A stretch of 64,000 bases of DNA. It comes from Streptomyces sp. P3. Its GTDB lineage: Bacteria > Actinomycetota > Actinomycetes > Streptomycetales > Streptomycetaceae. Of the stretch, positions 29,091 to 37,778 are shown in pieces. The number at the start of each line of letters is the position of its first letter. Positions within the stretch are counted from its first letter, which is position 1. The notes beneath the pieces were generated by a model. That model did not search any database and was not told the DNA's origin. It saw only the letters and a program-made list of their open reading frames with translations. The position numbers were made by a program, and so were the translations under genes. Location of the stretch: positions 5,535,501 to 5,599,500 of the forward strand of contig JAFEKX020000001.1 in assembly GCA_016893485.2 (NCBI GenBank). The letters are read 5' to 3'.

Positions 29091-30460
29091 TTGAGTTCGG
29101 GACCCGGAGCAGACTCCGCCCCCGCGCCAGCCACCCCCGACTCCCCGCCCACCCCTGATGCCGCCGGAAGCACCGGCAAGTCCTCGATGTTCAGCTCGCT
29201 GAAGATCCGGAACTACCGCCTGTTCTTCATCGGCCAGGTCGTCTCCAACACCGGCACCTGGATGCAGCGCATCGCCCAGGACTGGCTGGTCCTCAGCCTC
29301 ACCGGCTCCCTCCGCCGCCGTAGGCATAACGACCGCCCTCCAGTTCCTGCCGATGCTGCTCTTCGGGCTCTACGGCGGTGTCCTCGTCGACCGGCTGCCC
29401 AAGCGGCCCACCCTGCTCGTCACGCAGTCCGCGATGGCCCTCACCGGCCTCGCGCTCGCCGCCCTCACCCTCTCCGGCCACGTCCAGGTCTGGCACGTCT
29501 ACGTCGCCGCCTTCGCCGTCGGTCTCGCCACGGTGGTCGACAACCCGGCCCGGCAGTCCTTCGTCTCCGAGATGGTCGGCCCCGACCAGCTGCAGAACGC
29601 GGTCAGCCTGAACTCGGCGAACTTCCAGTCCGCCCGCCTCGTCGGCCCCGCCGTCGCGGGCGTCATGATCACCGGCGTCGGCACCGGCTGGGCGTTCCTC
29701 TTCAACGGCCTGTCCTTCGTGGCCCCGCTGGCCAGCCTGCTCCTGATGCGCAACCGCGACCTGAAGGTCGTCAAGCGCGCCCCCGCGCGGCAAGGGCCAG
29801 CTCCGCGAGGGCCTCCAGTACGTGGCCAAGCGCCCGGACCTGATCTGGCCGATCGTCCTCGTCGGCTTCATCGGTACCTTCGGCTTCAACTTCCCGGTGT
29901 GGCTGTCGGCCTACGCGGACGACGTCTTCCACGCCGGCGCCGGCGGGTACAGCCTCTTCAACACCCTGATGGCGGTCGGCTCCCCTGATCGGCGCCCTGC
30001 TCGCCGCCCGCCGCGGCACCACCCGCCTCCGCGTCCTGATCGCGGCGGCGGCGGCCTTCGGCCTGCTGGAGATCGTGGCCGCGGTGGCCCCCTCCTACTG
30101 GCTGTTCGCCCTGCTCATGATCCCGATCGGCATCGCCGGCCTGACGGTCAACGTCACGGCCAACACCGCCGTCCAGATGGGCACCGACCCGGCCATGCGG
30201 GGCCGGGTCATGGCCCTGTTCATGATGGTCTTCATGGGCGGTACGCCACTGGGCGCCCCCATCGTCGGCTGGATCACGGACGCCTACGGCCCCGGGTGAG
30301 CTTCGCCCTGGGCGGTGTCATCGCGGCGGCCGCGGCCGCCACGATCGGCCTGGTCCTGGCCCGGATGGGCGACCTGCGCCTGTCCTTCGGCTGGAACCAC
30401 GGCCACCCGAGCGTCGCCTTCGTGCCCCGCGAACGGGAGCAACTGGCCACGGTGGCCTGA
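29091..30460 (+). CDS. MFS exporter, EntS-like (several frameshifts)
   Basis: TTG start at 29091 behind AGGAGG; the N-terminus is Ser/Pro/Ala-rich, then SLKIRNYRLFFIGQVVSNTG and TWMQRIAQDWLVLSLTGS, the start typical of the enterobactin-exporter-like MFS group. Breaks occur near 29312, 29785, 29985 and 30297. Segments read LFGLYGGVLVDRLPKRPTLL, DNPARQSFVSEMVGPDQLQN, WPIVLVGFIGTFGFNFPVWL, RGRVMALFMMVFMGGTPLGA and WNHGHPSVAFVPREREQLAT. Twelve helices are expected. Coupled to the MarR gene, it likely exports a toxic or self-made small molecule; substrate unknown. Confidence 0.85.
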
Positions 30461-30491
30461 CAGTCGGCGCCTGGCCCGGAGGATGTGCGTG

Positions 30492-30611
30492 TCACACCCT
30501 CCGGGCCGGCACCTGTCCCGGCCACCGGTCCTCCCCGTCGAGCAGGCCGAGTATCACGGGAACGTCGTCGGGTCCGCCTCGCCCGATGCTGATGCCGGTG
30601 TCGGTCTCCAT
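30492..30611 (-). pseudogene. truncated GNAT acetyltransferase remnant
   Basis: From ATG 30611 the frame reads METDTGISIGRGGPDDVPVI and LGLLDG and then stops after 39 residues. ISIGRGGPDDVPVILGLLD is the typical N-terminus of streptomycete GNAT acetyltransferases, but the acetyl-CoA-binding core is missing and the next 30 bases run into the end of the MFS gene. It therefore looks like the stump left by a deletion. A chance match in a short frame cannot be excluded. Confidence 0.45.
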
Positions 30612-30661
30612 GGCGGCAGGCCAGGGGCACACCCGGTGAGAGGTGATGGAAGGCTGCCCCC

Positions 30662-31235
30662 ATGAGACTCTTCGCGGCACTCCTGCCGCCCGAGGACGTA
30701 CTGGCCCAACTCGGCTCGGCCGTCGACGAGTTGCAGACCCTCCCGGGCGCGGACACGCTCCGCTGGACGGGCCGGCCGGGGTGGCACTTCACCCTCGCCT
30801 TCTACGGCGAGGTCGACGAGGACGTCGTACCCGAACTGTCCGCCCGGCTGGAGCGGGCCGCGCGGGAGACCGGGCCGTTCGGGCTCGCGGTGCGCGGGGG
30901 AGGGGAGTTCGGACAGGGGCGGGCGCTGTGGGCCGGGGTGGAGGGGGACGTCGAGGCGCTGCGGCTGCTCGCCGCGACCGGTGCGAGGCGGCGGCGCGGG
31001 AGGCCGGCGTGGCGATGGGGAGCACCGGCGTTATCGCGCGCACCTGACCGTGGCGCGGAGCCGGGAGGCGGTGGACGTACGGCCGTATGTCGAGCGGCTC
31101 GACGGATTCGCCGGGCGGGCGTGGAGGGTCGGGGAGCTGGCGCTCGTGCGCAGCAACCTGCCAGCGTCGGGTGTGCCCGGCGCACAACCCCGGTACGAGG
31201 CGGTCGGCCGTTGGGGGCTGGGGGCGGGCGGTTAG
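30662..31235 (+). CDS. thpR: RNA 2',3'-cyclic phosphodiesterase ThpR / 2H family (two frameshifts)
   Basis: ATG 30662: MRLFAALLPPEDVLAQLGSA. The two HxT-type motifs of the 2H phosphoesterase superfamily are present, HFTLAFYGEVDED near residue 42 and HLTVARSREAVDVRP in the second half, separated by about 80 residues. ThpR opens 2',3'-cyclic phosphates at RNA ends and can ligate tRNA halves. Breaks near 30985 and 31022 must be repaired to join LLAAT to CEAAAREAGVAMG and then to EHRRYRAHLTVAR. The end GAQPRYEAVGRWGLGAGG is normal. It is followed 11 bases later by a tiny membrane-protein gene. Confidence 0.85.
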
Positions 31236-31245
31236 GCTCGGGTAC

Positions 31246-31335
31246 GTGGACCCCAAAACCCGGAACCGGATCATGGCCGGTGTGCTTGTGCTGTTGTTCG
31301 TTGTCGTCGGGCTTGCCGCGGCGCTCGGTAAGTGA
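31246..31335 (+). CDS. 29-residue single-helix membrane protein
   Basis: GTG 31246 gives VDPKTRNRIMAGVLVLLFVV and VGLAAALGK, with TGA at 31333-31335. A basic N-terminus precedes one membrane helix (IMAGVLVLLFVVVGLAAAL), so the product should span the membrane once with its N-terminus inside. I recall similar DPKTRNRIMAGVLVL proteins in other streptomycetes, which supports it being real. It is close behind thpR, on the same strand. No function is known. Confidence 0.6.
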   Translation: MDPKTRNRIMAGVLVLLFVVVGLAAALGK

Positions 31336-31450
31336 GGGCGGGGCGCGGGGACTGCGCGATCGTTGCCGGGTGCGGGCTGTGTGTGGCTGGTCGCGCCCAC
31401 GCGGCGGAGCCGCATATGTCATCGCCCCGCGCCCCTGGAAAAGGGGCGCT
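31336..31450 (-). repeat. GGGGCGCGGGG/CGCGACCAGCC dispersed repeat with hairpin end
   Basis: Read on the minus strand, this gap contains GGGGCGCGGGGCGATGACAT, ATGCGGCTCCGCCGCGTGGG and CGCGACCAGCCACACACAGC. It is a longer relative of the repeat at 62852-62912, and I recognise the composite as common in Streptomyces intergenic regions. The right end carries the perfect stem GCGCCCC/GGGGCGC (31429-31435 and 31443-31449), likely acting as terminator between two convergent genes. Confidence 0.65.
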
Positions 31451-31463
31451 CGCCCTACCCCGA

Positions 31464-32456
31464 TTACCAGGCGAAGGCCTCCGGCGACGGGCCGGGGCCC
31501 GGGAAGATCTCGTCCAGTGACGTGAGGAGTTCCTCGCTCAGGTCCAGCTCCACGGCGCGCAGCGCGCTGTCGAGCTGTTCCGCGGTGCGGGGGCCGACGA
31601 TCGGACCGGTGACGCCGGGACGGGTGAGGAGCCACGCCAGGGCCGCCTCGCCGGGCTCGATGCCGTGCTTGTCGAGGAGATCCTCGTAGGCCTGGATCTG
31701 AGCGCGCGAGGTCGGGTTGGCGAGGGTGTCGGCGGCCCGGCCGCTCGCCCGGCGCCCGCCCGTGACCTCCTTCTTGATGACCCCGCCGAGGAGGCCGCCC
31801 TGAAGCGGGGACCAGGGGATGACCCCGAGGCCGTACTCCTGCGCGGCCGGGATGACCTCCATCTCGGCGCGGCGCTCGGCGAGGTTGTACAGGCACTGCT
31901 CGCTGACCAGGCCGATGGTGCCGCCGCGGCGCGCGGCGATCTCGTTGGCCTGGGCGATCTTGTACCCGGGGAAGTTCGAGGAACCGACGTAGAGGATCTT
32001 GCCCTGCTGGATGAGGGTGTCGATCGCCTGCCAGATCTCCTCGAAGGGGGTGGCGCGGTCGATGTGGTGGAACTGGTAGATGTCGATGTAGTCCGTCTGC
32101 AGCCGCTTGAGGCTGGCGTCCACGGCCCGGCGGATGTTCACCGCGGAGAGCTTGTCGTGGTTGGGCCAGGCGTCGCCCTCGGCGGCCATGTTGCCGTAGA
32201 CCTTGGTGGCGAGGACCACCTTGTCGCGGTGGACGGGGCTCTTGGCGAACCAGCTGCCGATGATCTCCTCGGTGCGGCCCTTGTTCTCACCCCAGCCATA
32301 CACGTTGGCGGTGTCGAAGTAGTTGATACCGGCGGCCAGCGCCGCGTCCATGATCCCGTGGCTGTCCGCCTCGTCTGTCTGCGGACCGAAGTTCATCGTC
32401 CCGAGAACCAGTCGGCTGACCTTGAGGCCTGTGCGTCCGAGCTGCGTGTACTTCAT
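31464..32456 (-). CDS. aldo/keto reductase
   Basis: Intact 330-residue protein from ATG 32456: MKYTQLGRTGLKVSRLVLGT. The AKR active-site set is visible: Asp and Tyr in NYFDTANVYGWGENKGRTEE, Lys in KVVLATKVYGNM and His in DIYQFHHIDRA. Coenzyme-binding residues occur in LARLL-type segment LTRPGVTGPIVGPRTAEQLD. The enzyme should reduce aldehydes or ketones with NADPH in the cytosol. The physiological substrate is unknown. Next to a Uma2 gene on the same strand, 43 bases downstream of it; no pathway context. Confidence 0.92.
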   Translation of the reverse strand: MKYTQLGRTGLKVSRLVLGTMNFGPQTDEADSHGIMDAALAAGINYFDTANVYGWGENKGRTEEIIGSWFAKSPVHRDKVVLATKVYGNMAAEGDAWPNHDKLSAVNIRRAVDASLKRLQTDYIDIYQFHHIDRATPFEEIWQAIDTLIQQGKILYVGSSNFPGYKIAQANEIAARRGGTIGLVSEQCLYNLAERRAEMEVIPAAQEYGLGVIPWSPLQGGLLGGVIKKEVTGGRRASGRAADTLANPTSRAQIQAYEDLLDKHGIEPGEAALAWLLTRPGVTGPIVGPRTAEQLDSALRAVELDLSEELLTSLDEIFPGPGPSPEAFAW

Positions 32457-32499
32457 GAGTGTCTAGCCAACGACTTCGAGTGCGCTCTATGCAAGGGGG

Positions 32500-33085
32500 T
32501 CAGTCGCGGGGGAAGTCGGCGGTGCTGAGGACGAGGCCGACCACGGTGTCGCCGAGGTCGAGGTCGTCCCCGAACGCCACCTTCGTCTCGGTCGCGTAAT
32601 CGTCACCCTTGGGGTGGGTGTAGATGTGGCAGCGGCCCTGGTAGGGGTCGGCGATGACGTACACGGGGACCTCGGCGAGGGCGTACGCCGCCTTCTTCGG
32701 GCCGTAGTCGTTGACGGCGGTGCCCTTGGAGATGACCTCGGCGACGAACTCGACGTCCTGGTGGCGCCAGCCCCCGCCGTCCGTCTTCTCGGCACCCTCG
32801 GTCATCACCGTCACGTCGGTCGCGAATCCGTTGAGGTGACCCGGGTAGTCGATGCGGACGTCGGACTTCACGCGCTTCCGGGGTACTTGGTCCGTAGCTG
32901 CTCGTAGATGTCCGCGATGATCTCCCAATGGGTGTCCCGCTGCGGCGACATGAAGACGGTACCCTCGACGATCTCGACCTTGTATCCCTCGGGGCGGGCA
33001 TCTTCTCGATCCGCTCGAACAGCTCGTCGAGTGTGGTCTCGTCGTCGCTCTTGGCCATCGCGATCCTGTCTTCGAGGACGGTCAT
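32500..33085 (-). CDS. Uma2-family (DUF820) putative nuclease, second copy (two frameshifts)
   Basis: ATG 33085: MTVLEDRIAMAKSDDETTLD, ELFERIEKMPA; after a break near 32995, PEGYKVEIVEGTVFMSPQRD and THWEIIADIYEQLRTKYP; after another near 32880, RKRVKSDVRIDYPGHLNGFA and VEFVAEVISKGTAVNDYGPK, YVIADPYQGRCHIYTHPKG. This is the typical streptomycete Uma2 architecture with the E-V-I-S/K..-D....K catalytic-like pattern. Both breaks are one-base losses in C/G runs. Function in the cell is unproven. It lies upstream of the aldo/keto reductase gene and faces a divergent sulfotransferase pseudogene. Confidence 0.8.
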
Positions 33086-33229
33086 CCTGGCGCTCCTCCC
33101 CGGCTGCCCTCCGCACGAGCGCAGCCGCGCGGTACAACGATACGCACGGTGACCGGGAGACGCGGGAATCACGCCAACGACCGGCGATATCCGGTTGCCG
33201 CCGCCATCCCCACCCCGAACCTGCTCCCC

Positions 33230-33880
33230 GTGACCCAGCCGACGGACACGGACACGTACTTCATCTGCGCCCCTCCCCGGACCGGCAGTTCCCTCCTCCT
33301 GGGCCTCCTCGACTCCACCGGGGTCGCCGGGCACCCACAGGCGTACTTCCGGACGCCGGACGAGGGATCGTGGACCGAGCGCTGAGGGAGCGGACGTACG
33401 CCCCAAGGAGCCCTGGACTACGGCGAGTTCGTACGGGCCGCACGGACGGCGGGCCGGACGGACGGCGGGCCGGACGGCAATGGCGTCTTCGGGGCCAAGC
33501 TGATGTGGGGCACCCACACCGAACTCACGGACCGGCTGGGGAGTTGCACCCCGAACTCGCCGGAGACGAACTGCGGCTGCTGGAGCGGGAGTTCGGGCAG
33601 CCGATCCGGTTCGACCGCGACGCCCTCACCCGCGTCCTGCGAACTACCGAGGCGCACAACACGGGTTGGGACCACTGGTTCGAGTCCTACGGCATCCACC
33701 CCCACCGCATCCGCTGCGAAGTCCCAGCCGCCGACCGACCCGAGCCGTCACCCGGGATGCCCCCGCCCGCCTGGGCCTCGCCCTGCCGGACGGCCAGGCG
33801 TCCACCCCGGCCATCAGCGCCAGGCGGATCGCCTCGACGAGGAGTGGGCCGCCCGGTATCGCTCGAAGTCGCGGGCCGTC
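33230..33880 (+). pseudogene. Stf0-type sulfotransferase, decayed (internal deletion plus frameshifts)
   Basis: From about GTG 33230 the product reads TDTYFICAPPRTGSSLLLGL and LDSTGVAGHPQAYFRTPDEG, the PAPS-binding start of Stf0 sulfotransferases (trehalose 2-sulfotransferase group). It then continues in shifting frames, DYGEFVRAARTAG, VFGAKLMWGTHTELTDRLG, ELAGDELRLLEREFGQPIRF, TTEAHNTGWDHWFESYGIHP and HRIR. The usual middle segment of about 60 residues with the R.DK..QAVS..RA.QT motif should lie between LLEREFG and QPIRFD but is absent. At least five breaks and this deletion make it nonfunctional. It overlaps the tail of the convergent SGNH gene. Confidence 0.7.
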
Positions 33881-34589
33881 TCCCCATCGTCCTCGTCCTG
33901 TTCCGTGCCCTCGCCCTCGTCGCCGTACTCACCCCCCACCCCCACGCCTGATGCATCGCCCCCGCGAACGCCCCCGCGATCTTGTGCTCGCCGGCCGCGT
34001 TCGGGTGGGTCCCGTCGTAGGTGTCGTGGTCGACGTCGTACGACTCCGGGAGGGAGGCCAGGAGAAGCGGGGAGCGCCGTTCGTCGAGGTCGGCGACCGC
34101 CTTCGCCTGGAGTTCGTTGAAGAGGGCGACCTCGGTGGCGAAGGGGACGTCCGTGCGGGCCCGGACGTTCGGGATCACCGGCAGGAACACCATGCGGACG
34201 GAGGGCTTCGCGGCACGGGCCTCCGCGATGAAGAACCGCAGGTTGTCGGCGGTCTGCCCCGCGTTCGTGTAGAAGCCCAGGTCGATCAGGCCGAGGGAGA
34301 CGAGGAGCACGTCCGCCCGGTGCGCGCGCACCGCCTCGCCGATCAGCGGAGTCATGTGCAGCCAGCCCTCACCCCAGCCGGCCAGGTGGAAGTGCGGGAA
34401 GTCGGGGTCGGCGTACTCGTACGACGTGGGCGTGTCCGTCGCCTTGTCGTACAGCGCCTCGCGCGGGCCGACCACGGCGAACGGGCCACCGTAGGTCGCC
34501 CGCAGGTGCTGCCACATCCGGTAACGCCATGTGTGTTCGCCCGCGCTCCCGATCGTCATGGAGTCGCCTACGGGCATGAACCTGAGCAT
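33687..34589 (-). CDS. SGNH/GDSL-family hydrolase
   Basis: Starts ATG 34589: MLRFMPVGDSMTIGSAGEHT. The GDS motif near residue 8-10 provides the nucleophile Ser; VSLGLIDLGFYTNAG is in the block III position; and DGTHPNAAGEHKIAGAFAGA carries the catalytic Asp and His. No signal peptide, so cytosolic. Such enzymes hydrolyse esters of lipids or carbohydrates. The last ~80 residues, after AMHQAWGW at about 33945, are Arg/Pro-rich and overlap the sulfotransferase pseudogene on the other strand; a run-length error near 33945 may have removed the true stop, so the real end is uncertain. Confidence 0.8.
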   Translation of the reverse strand: MLRFMPVGDSMTIGSAGEHTWRYRMWQHLRATYGGPFAVVGPREALYDKATDTPTSYEYADPDFPHFHLAGWGEGWLHMTPLIGEAVRAHRADVLLVSLGLIDLGFYTNAGQTADNLRFFIAEARAAKPSVRMVFLPVIPNVRARTDVPFATEVALFNELQAKAVADLDERRSPLLLASLPESYDVDHDTYDGTHPNAAGEHKIAGAFAGAMHQAWGWGVSTATRARARNRTRTMGRRPATSSDTGRPTPRRGDPPGADGRGGRLAVRQGEAQAGGGIPGDGSGRSAAGTSQRMRWGWMP

Positions 34590-34642
34590 CCGCTCATGAT
34601 GGACGATCAACCGCCGGGCGATGGAACGAGCGGGGTGTGAGG

Positions 34643-34732
34643 CCCACCACGCCCACCACGCCCACCACGCCCGCCATGCCCGCCATGCCCGCCACCCCCA
34701 CTACGCCTACTACGCCCACCCTGCCCGGCACA
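34643..34732. repeat. 9-bp tandem repeat, about nine to ten imperfect copies
   Basis: Units CCCACCACG, CCCGCCATG, CCCACTACG and close variants follow one another from 34643 to 34732, between the divergent SGNH and propeller-protein genes and 66 bases before the ATG at 34798. Two hydrophobic-repeat reading frames cross it but neither has a supported start or ribosome site. Confidence 0.8.
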
Positions 34733-34797
34733 CCCACCGCCTCACCGCCGCACCAGCCCGCCAGCTGCCCCGCCACGCGGGATGGCAGGCTTGCCCC

Positions 34798-35789
34798 ATG
34801 CGTCGCTTCCTCGCGTTCCTCGGCGCCGGCTTCCTCGTCGGCGCGCTCGCCCTGCCCGCAACCGCAGCAGCACCGGCCGCCGCCGACGACGGAGGCAAGG
34901 GCGACAAGGGGTTCACGATCTCGGACTCCCGCATCACGGAGTCCAGCGGCCTCGCCGCCTCGCACCTCCACCCCGGCATCTACTGGACGCACAACGACAG
35001 CGACGACGGCCCGTACCTCTACGCCGTCGACAGCAGCACCGGCAAGACGGTCGCCACGGTCACCTTCAGCGGCGTCGGCAAGCCCCGCGACGTCGAGGCG
35101 ATCTCCATCGGCCCGCACAACGAGATCTACGTCGGCGACATCGGCGACAACCTCGACGGGACCTGGCCGTACGTCTGGATCTACAAGCTGCCCGAGCCCA
35201 AGGTGCTCAAGGACCAGACGATCCGGGCGAAGCAGTACGTCGTGAAGTACTCGGACGGCGCCCGCAACGCCGAGTCGCTGGTCGTACACCCCAAGACCGG
35301 CCGCGTGTACATCATCGACAAGAAGGAGGACGGCGGCCACCTCTTCGAGGGCCCGGCCACGCTCTCCGCCTCCGGCACCAACTACTTCAAGCCCATCGCC
35401 GCCGTAGACCTCTGGGCCACCGACGCAGCCTTCTCCCCGACGGCCAACAGCTCGCCGTACGCGGCTACTTGGGCGGTATCTACTACGACTGGAACGGCGG
35501 CAGGATCAAGCGAGTGGGGCGCCTCGACGTACCGCTGCAGGGCCAGGGTGAGTCCGTCAGCTACTCGGCCGACGGCACGAAGCTGATGTACGGAAGCGAG
35601 GGCACCGACAGCCCGGTGCAGGCCGAGGACGCCCCCGGCGGCGGTTCGGGTTCCTCCAAGTCCCCCTCGGGCGGCGGGAGTTCGGCGAGCGGCGACGACT
35701 CGAACAACAACGTCAAGGTGGGCGCGGTCGCCGTCGTGGTCGTCTGCGGCGCGCTCTTCGGTCTACGGCGCCTCACGCGCCGGCGCTGA
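34798..35789 (+). CDS. secreted, membrane-anchored propeller-like protein (one frameshift)
   Basis: ATG 34798 begins a signal peptide, MRRFLAFLGAGFLVGALALP then ATAAAPAAA. The mature part has repeated beta-propeller-like blades (ESSGLAASHLHPGIYWTHND, VATVTFSGVGKPRDVEAISI, NEIYVGDIGDNLDGTWPYVW, AESLVVHPKTGRVYIIDKKE). A break near 35455 leads to LAVRGYLGGIYYDWNGGRIK and SYSADGTKLMYGSEGTDSPV, a Gly/Ser linker, and a final membrane helix VAVVVVCGALFGL followed by RRLTRRR. So the protein is exported and tethered at its C-terminus. The ligand or enzyme activity is unknown; family resembles WD40-like esterase-type repeats. Confidence 0.75.
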
Positions 35790-35896
35790 ATTCCCGCGCC
35801 GTTTCCACAGGCGCAGCCGCCAACTGTGGACGGTTGTCGGCGTCCGTTGCCTTGACGTGTTCATGTGACGTGGCTTCCATGGAGGTTGTCGGGTAG

Positions 35897-35910
35897 TGGG
35901 AGCGCTCCCA
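35897..35910. promoter_or_regulatory. CebR operator TGGGAGCGCTCCCA
   Basis: A perfect 14-bp palindrome, TGGGAGCGCTCCCA, lies 41 bases upstream of the cellulase ATG. It is the exact consensus of CebR, the cellobiose-responsive LacI-family repressor of cellulase genes in Streptomyces. Binding here would repress the gene until cello-oligosaccharides are imported. Confidence 0.92.
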
Positions 35911-35950
35911 TGAGTTCCGGACCCGCGCCTCCCGAGAGGAAGCAGCGACA

Positions 35951-37567
35951 TGTTCCGCAGCTTGAGAAGAGCGCTGGGGTTGTTGCCGCGGCGCTGTTGC
36001 TGCCGTTGGCCGGCGTCCAGGTGGCACAGGCGGCTGGTACGGCGAGTACGGCGAGTACGGCGGGTGTGACGCGTACGGCGGCCGGTACGACGGGCGCGAC
36101 GGCTACGACGGCTACGACGGCTACGACGGGTACGCCGGGTACGCCGGCAGCCGTCCCCGGCGCCGGCTACTGGCACACGAGCGGCCGCCGGATCCTGGAC
36201 GCGGCGGGTCAGCCGGTCCGTATCGCCGGGATCAACTGGTTCGGCTTCGAGACGGCCAACTACGTGGTCCACGGCCTCTGGTCACGCGACTACAAGAGCA
36301 TGATCGACCAGATGAAGTCGCTGGGCTACAACACCATCCGCCTCCCCTACAGCGACGACATCTTCAAGTCCGGCACGGTCCCCAACAGCATCGACTTCTC
36401 CAACGGCAAGAACACCGACCTCCAGGGCCTCAACTCCCTCCAGATCATGGACAAACTCGTCGCCTACGCCGGCCAGGACGGCCTGAAGGTCATCCTCGAC
36501 CGGCACCGCCCGGACGCGTCGGCGCAGTCGGCGCTCTGGTACACGGCGGCGGTACCGGAGTCGACCTGGATCGCCAACCTCCGCGCCCTGGCGACCCGTT
36601 ACGCGGGCCAGTCCACGGTCATCGGCATCGACCTCCACAATGAGCCGCACGATCCGGCGTGTTGGGGCTGCGGTGACGTCGCGACGGACTGGCGGCTGGC
36701 GGCGCAACGGGCGGGCAACGCGGTGCTGTCGGTCAACCCGGACCTGCTGATCTTCGTGGAGGGCGTGCAGACGTACAACGGCGTCTCCGGCTGGTGGGGC
36801 GGCAACCTGATGGGCGCGGGCCAGTACCCGGTCCAACTGACCGTCCCCAACCGGGTCGTGTACTCGGCCCACGACTACGCGACGAGCGTGGCCCAGCAGC
36901 CCTGGTTCAGCGACCCGACCTTCCCGGCGAACATGCCCGGTGTGTGGGACAAGTACTGGGGCTACCTCTTCCAGCAGAACATCGCGCCGGTGTGGGTGGG
37001 CGAGTTCGGCACGACGCTCGCATCGACGGTGGACCAGAAGTGGCTTACGGCCCTGGTGAGTTACCTCCGCCCGACCTCGACGTACGGCGCCGACTCCTTC
37101 TCCTGGACCTTCTGGTCCTGGAACCCCGACTCCGGTGACACCGGCGGAATCCTGAAGGACGACTGGCAGACGGTGGACACGGTCAAGGACGGCTACCTGG
37201 CCAGCATCAAGGCCCCGGCCTTCCCCGGTACGGGCACGGGAACGGGCGGCGGAGGCGGCGGCTCCACGGCCGCCTGCACGGCGACCTACACCACCACCAG
37301 CGACTGGGGCACCGGCTTCAACGCGTCCGTGACGGTGACGAACACGGGTACGTCGGCACTCAAGTCCTGGCAGGTGAAGTGGAGTTGGGCGGCCGCCCAG
37401 CAGATCACGAACATGTGGAACGCGACGTACACCCAGACCGGGACGAGCGTCACCGCGACGAACGCGGATCACAACGGGGCCGTGGGAGTGGGAAGTACGG
37501 CGAGTTTCGGCTTCGGGGCGCACCTGGCGGCGGAACGGCACCGACGCTGACCTGCACGGCGACGTAA
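35951..37567 (+). CDS. secreted endo-beta-1,4-glucanase: GH5 catalytic domain plus CBM2 (two frameshifts)
   Basis: ATG 35951: MFRSLRRALG then, after restoring a G near 35977, VVAAALLLPLAGVQVAQAAG, a signal peptide. A Thr/Ala-rich linker encoded by 9-base repeats follows. The GH5 domain starts GYWHTSGRRILDAAGQPVRI; the acid/base Glu is in IGIDLHNEPHDPACWG and the nucleophile Glu in IAPVWVGEFGTTL; DRHRPDAS supplies conserved Arg and His. A Gly/Thr/Ser linker leads to a CBM2 cellulose-binding domain (CTATYTTTSDWGTGFNASVT; WAAAQQITNMWNATYTQTG) ending TLTCTAT at 37567 after a second break near 37525. The enzyme cleaves cellulose outside the cell; controlled by CebR. Confidence 0.92.
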
Positions 37568-37778
37568 GGGGTTGAGAGGGGCCGGCCCGGCCTGCCGCTC
37601 AGGATGACGGCTCGGCCGGTCCGGCATGCGTAGTCAGCGGGTGAACGGCGTTCATCGCTTCGCCGGGGAGCTTGGGGAGGGTGGCCGGGGTGATGCGGCG
37701 GGTCGCTCCGGGAGGAGCAGGTCGCGCCGGCGTCGGTTCCGTTCCTGGCGGCGGGCCCGGATGGACGGGGACTCCACG

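Noticed and set aside
18051..33085. The two Uma2 genes as a restriction or defence system
   Set aside because: They are far apart, of different subgroups, and have no methylase or other partner; Uma2 genes are simply numerous in Streptomyces.
34637..34800. Thr/Pro-rich frame through the 9-bp repeat as N-terminus of the surface protein
   Set aside because: The signal peptide starts cleanly at ATG 34798, and the repeat peptide would precede it without a supported start.
37568..37778. Possible gene between the cellulase and the minus-strand hypothetical gene
   Set aside because: Frames in both directions are Arg/Pro-rich without a start signal or recognisable family; only a GC-rich dyad near 37580-37620 is visible.
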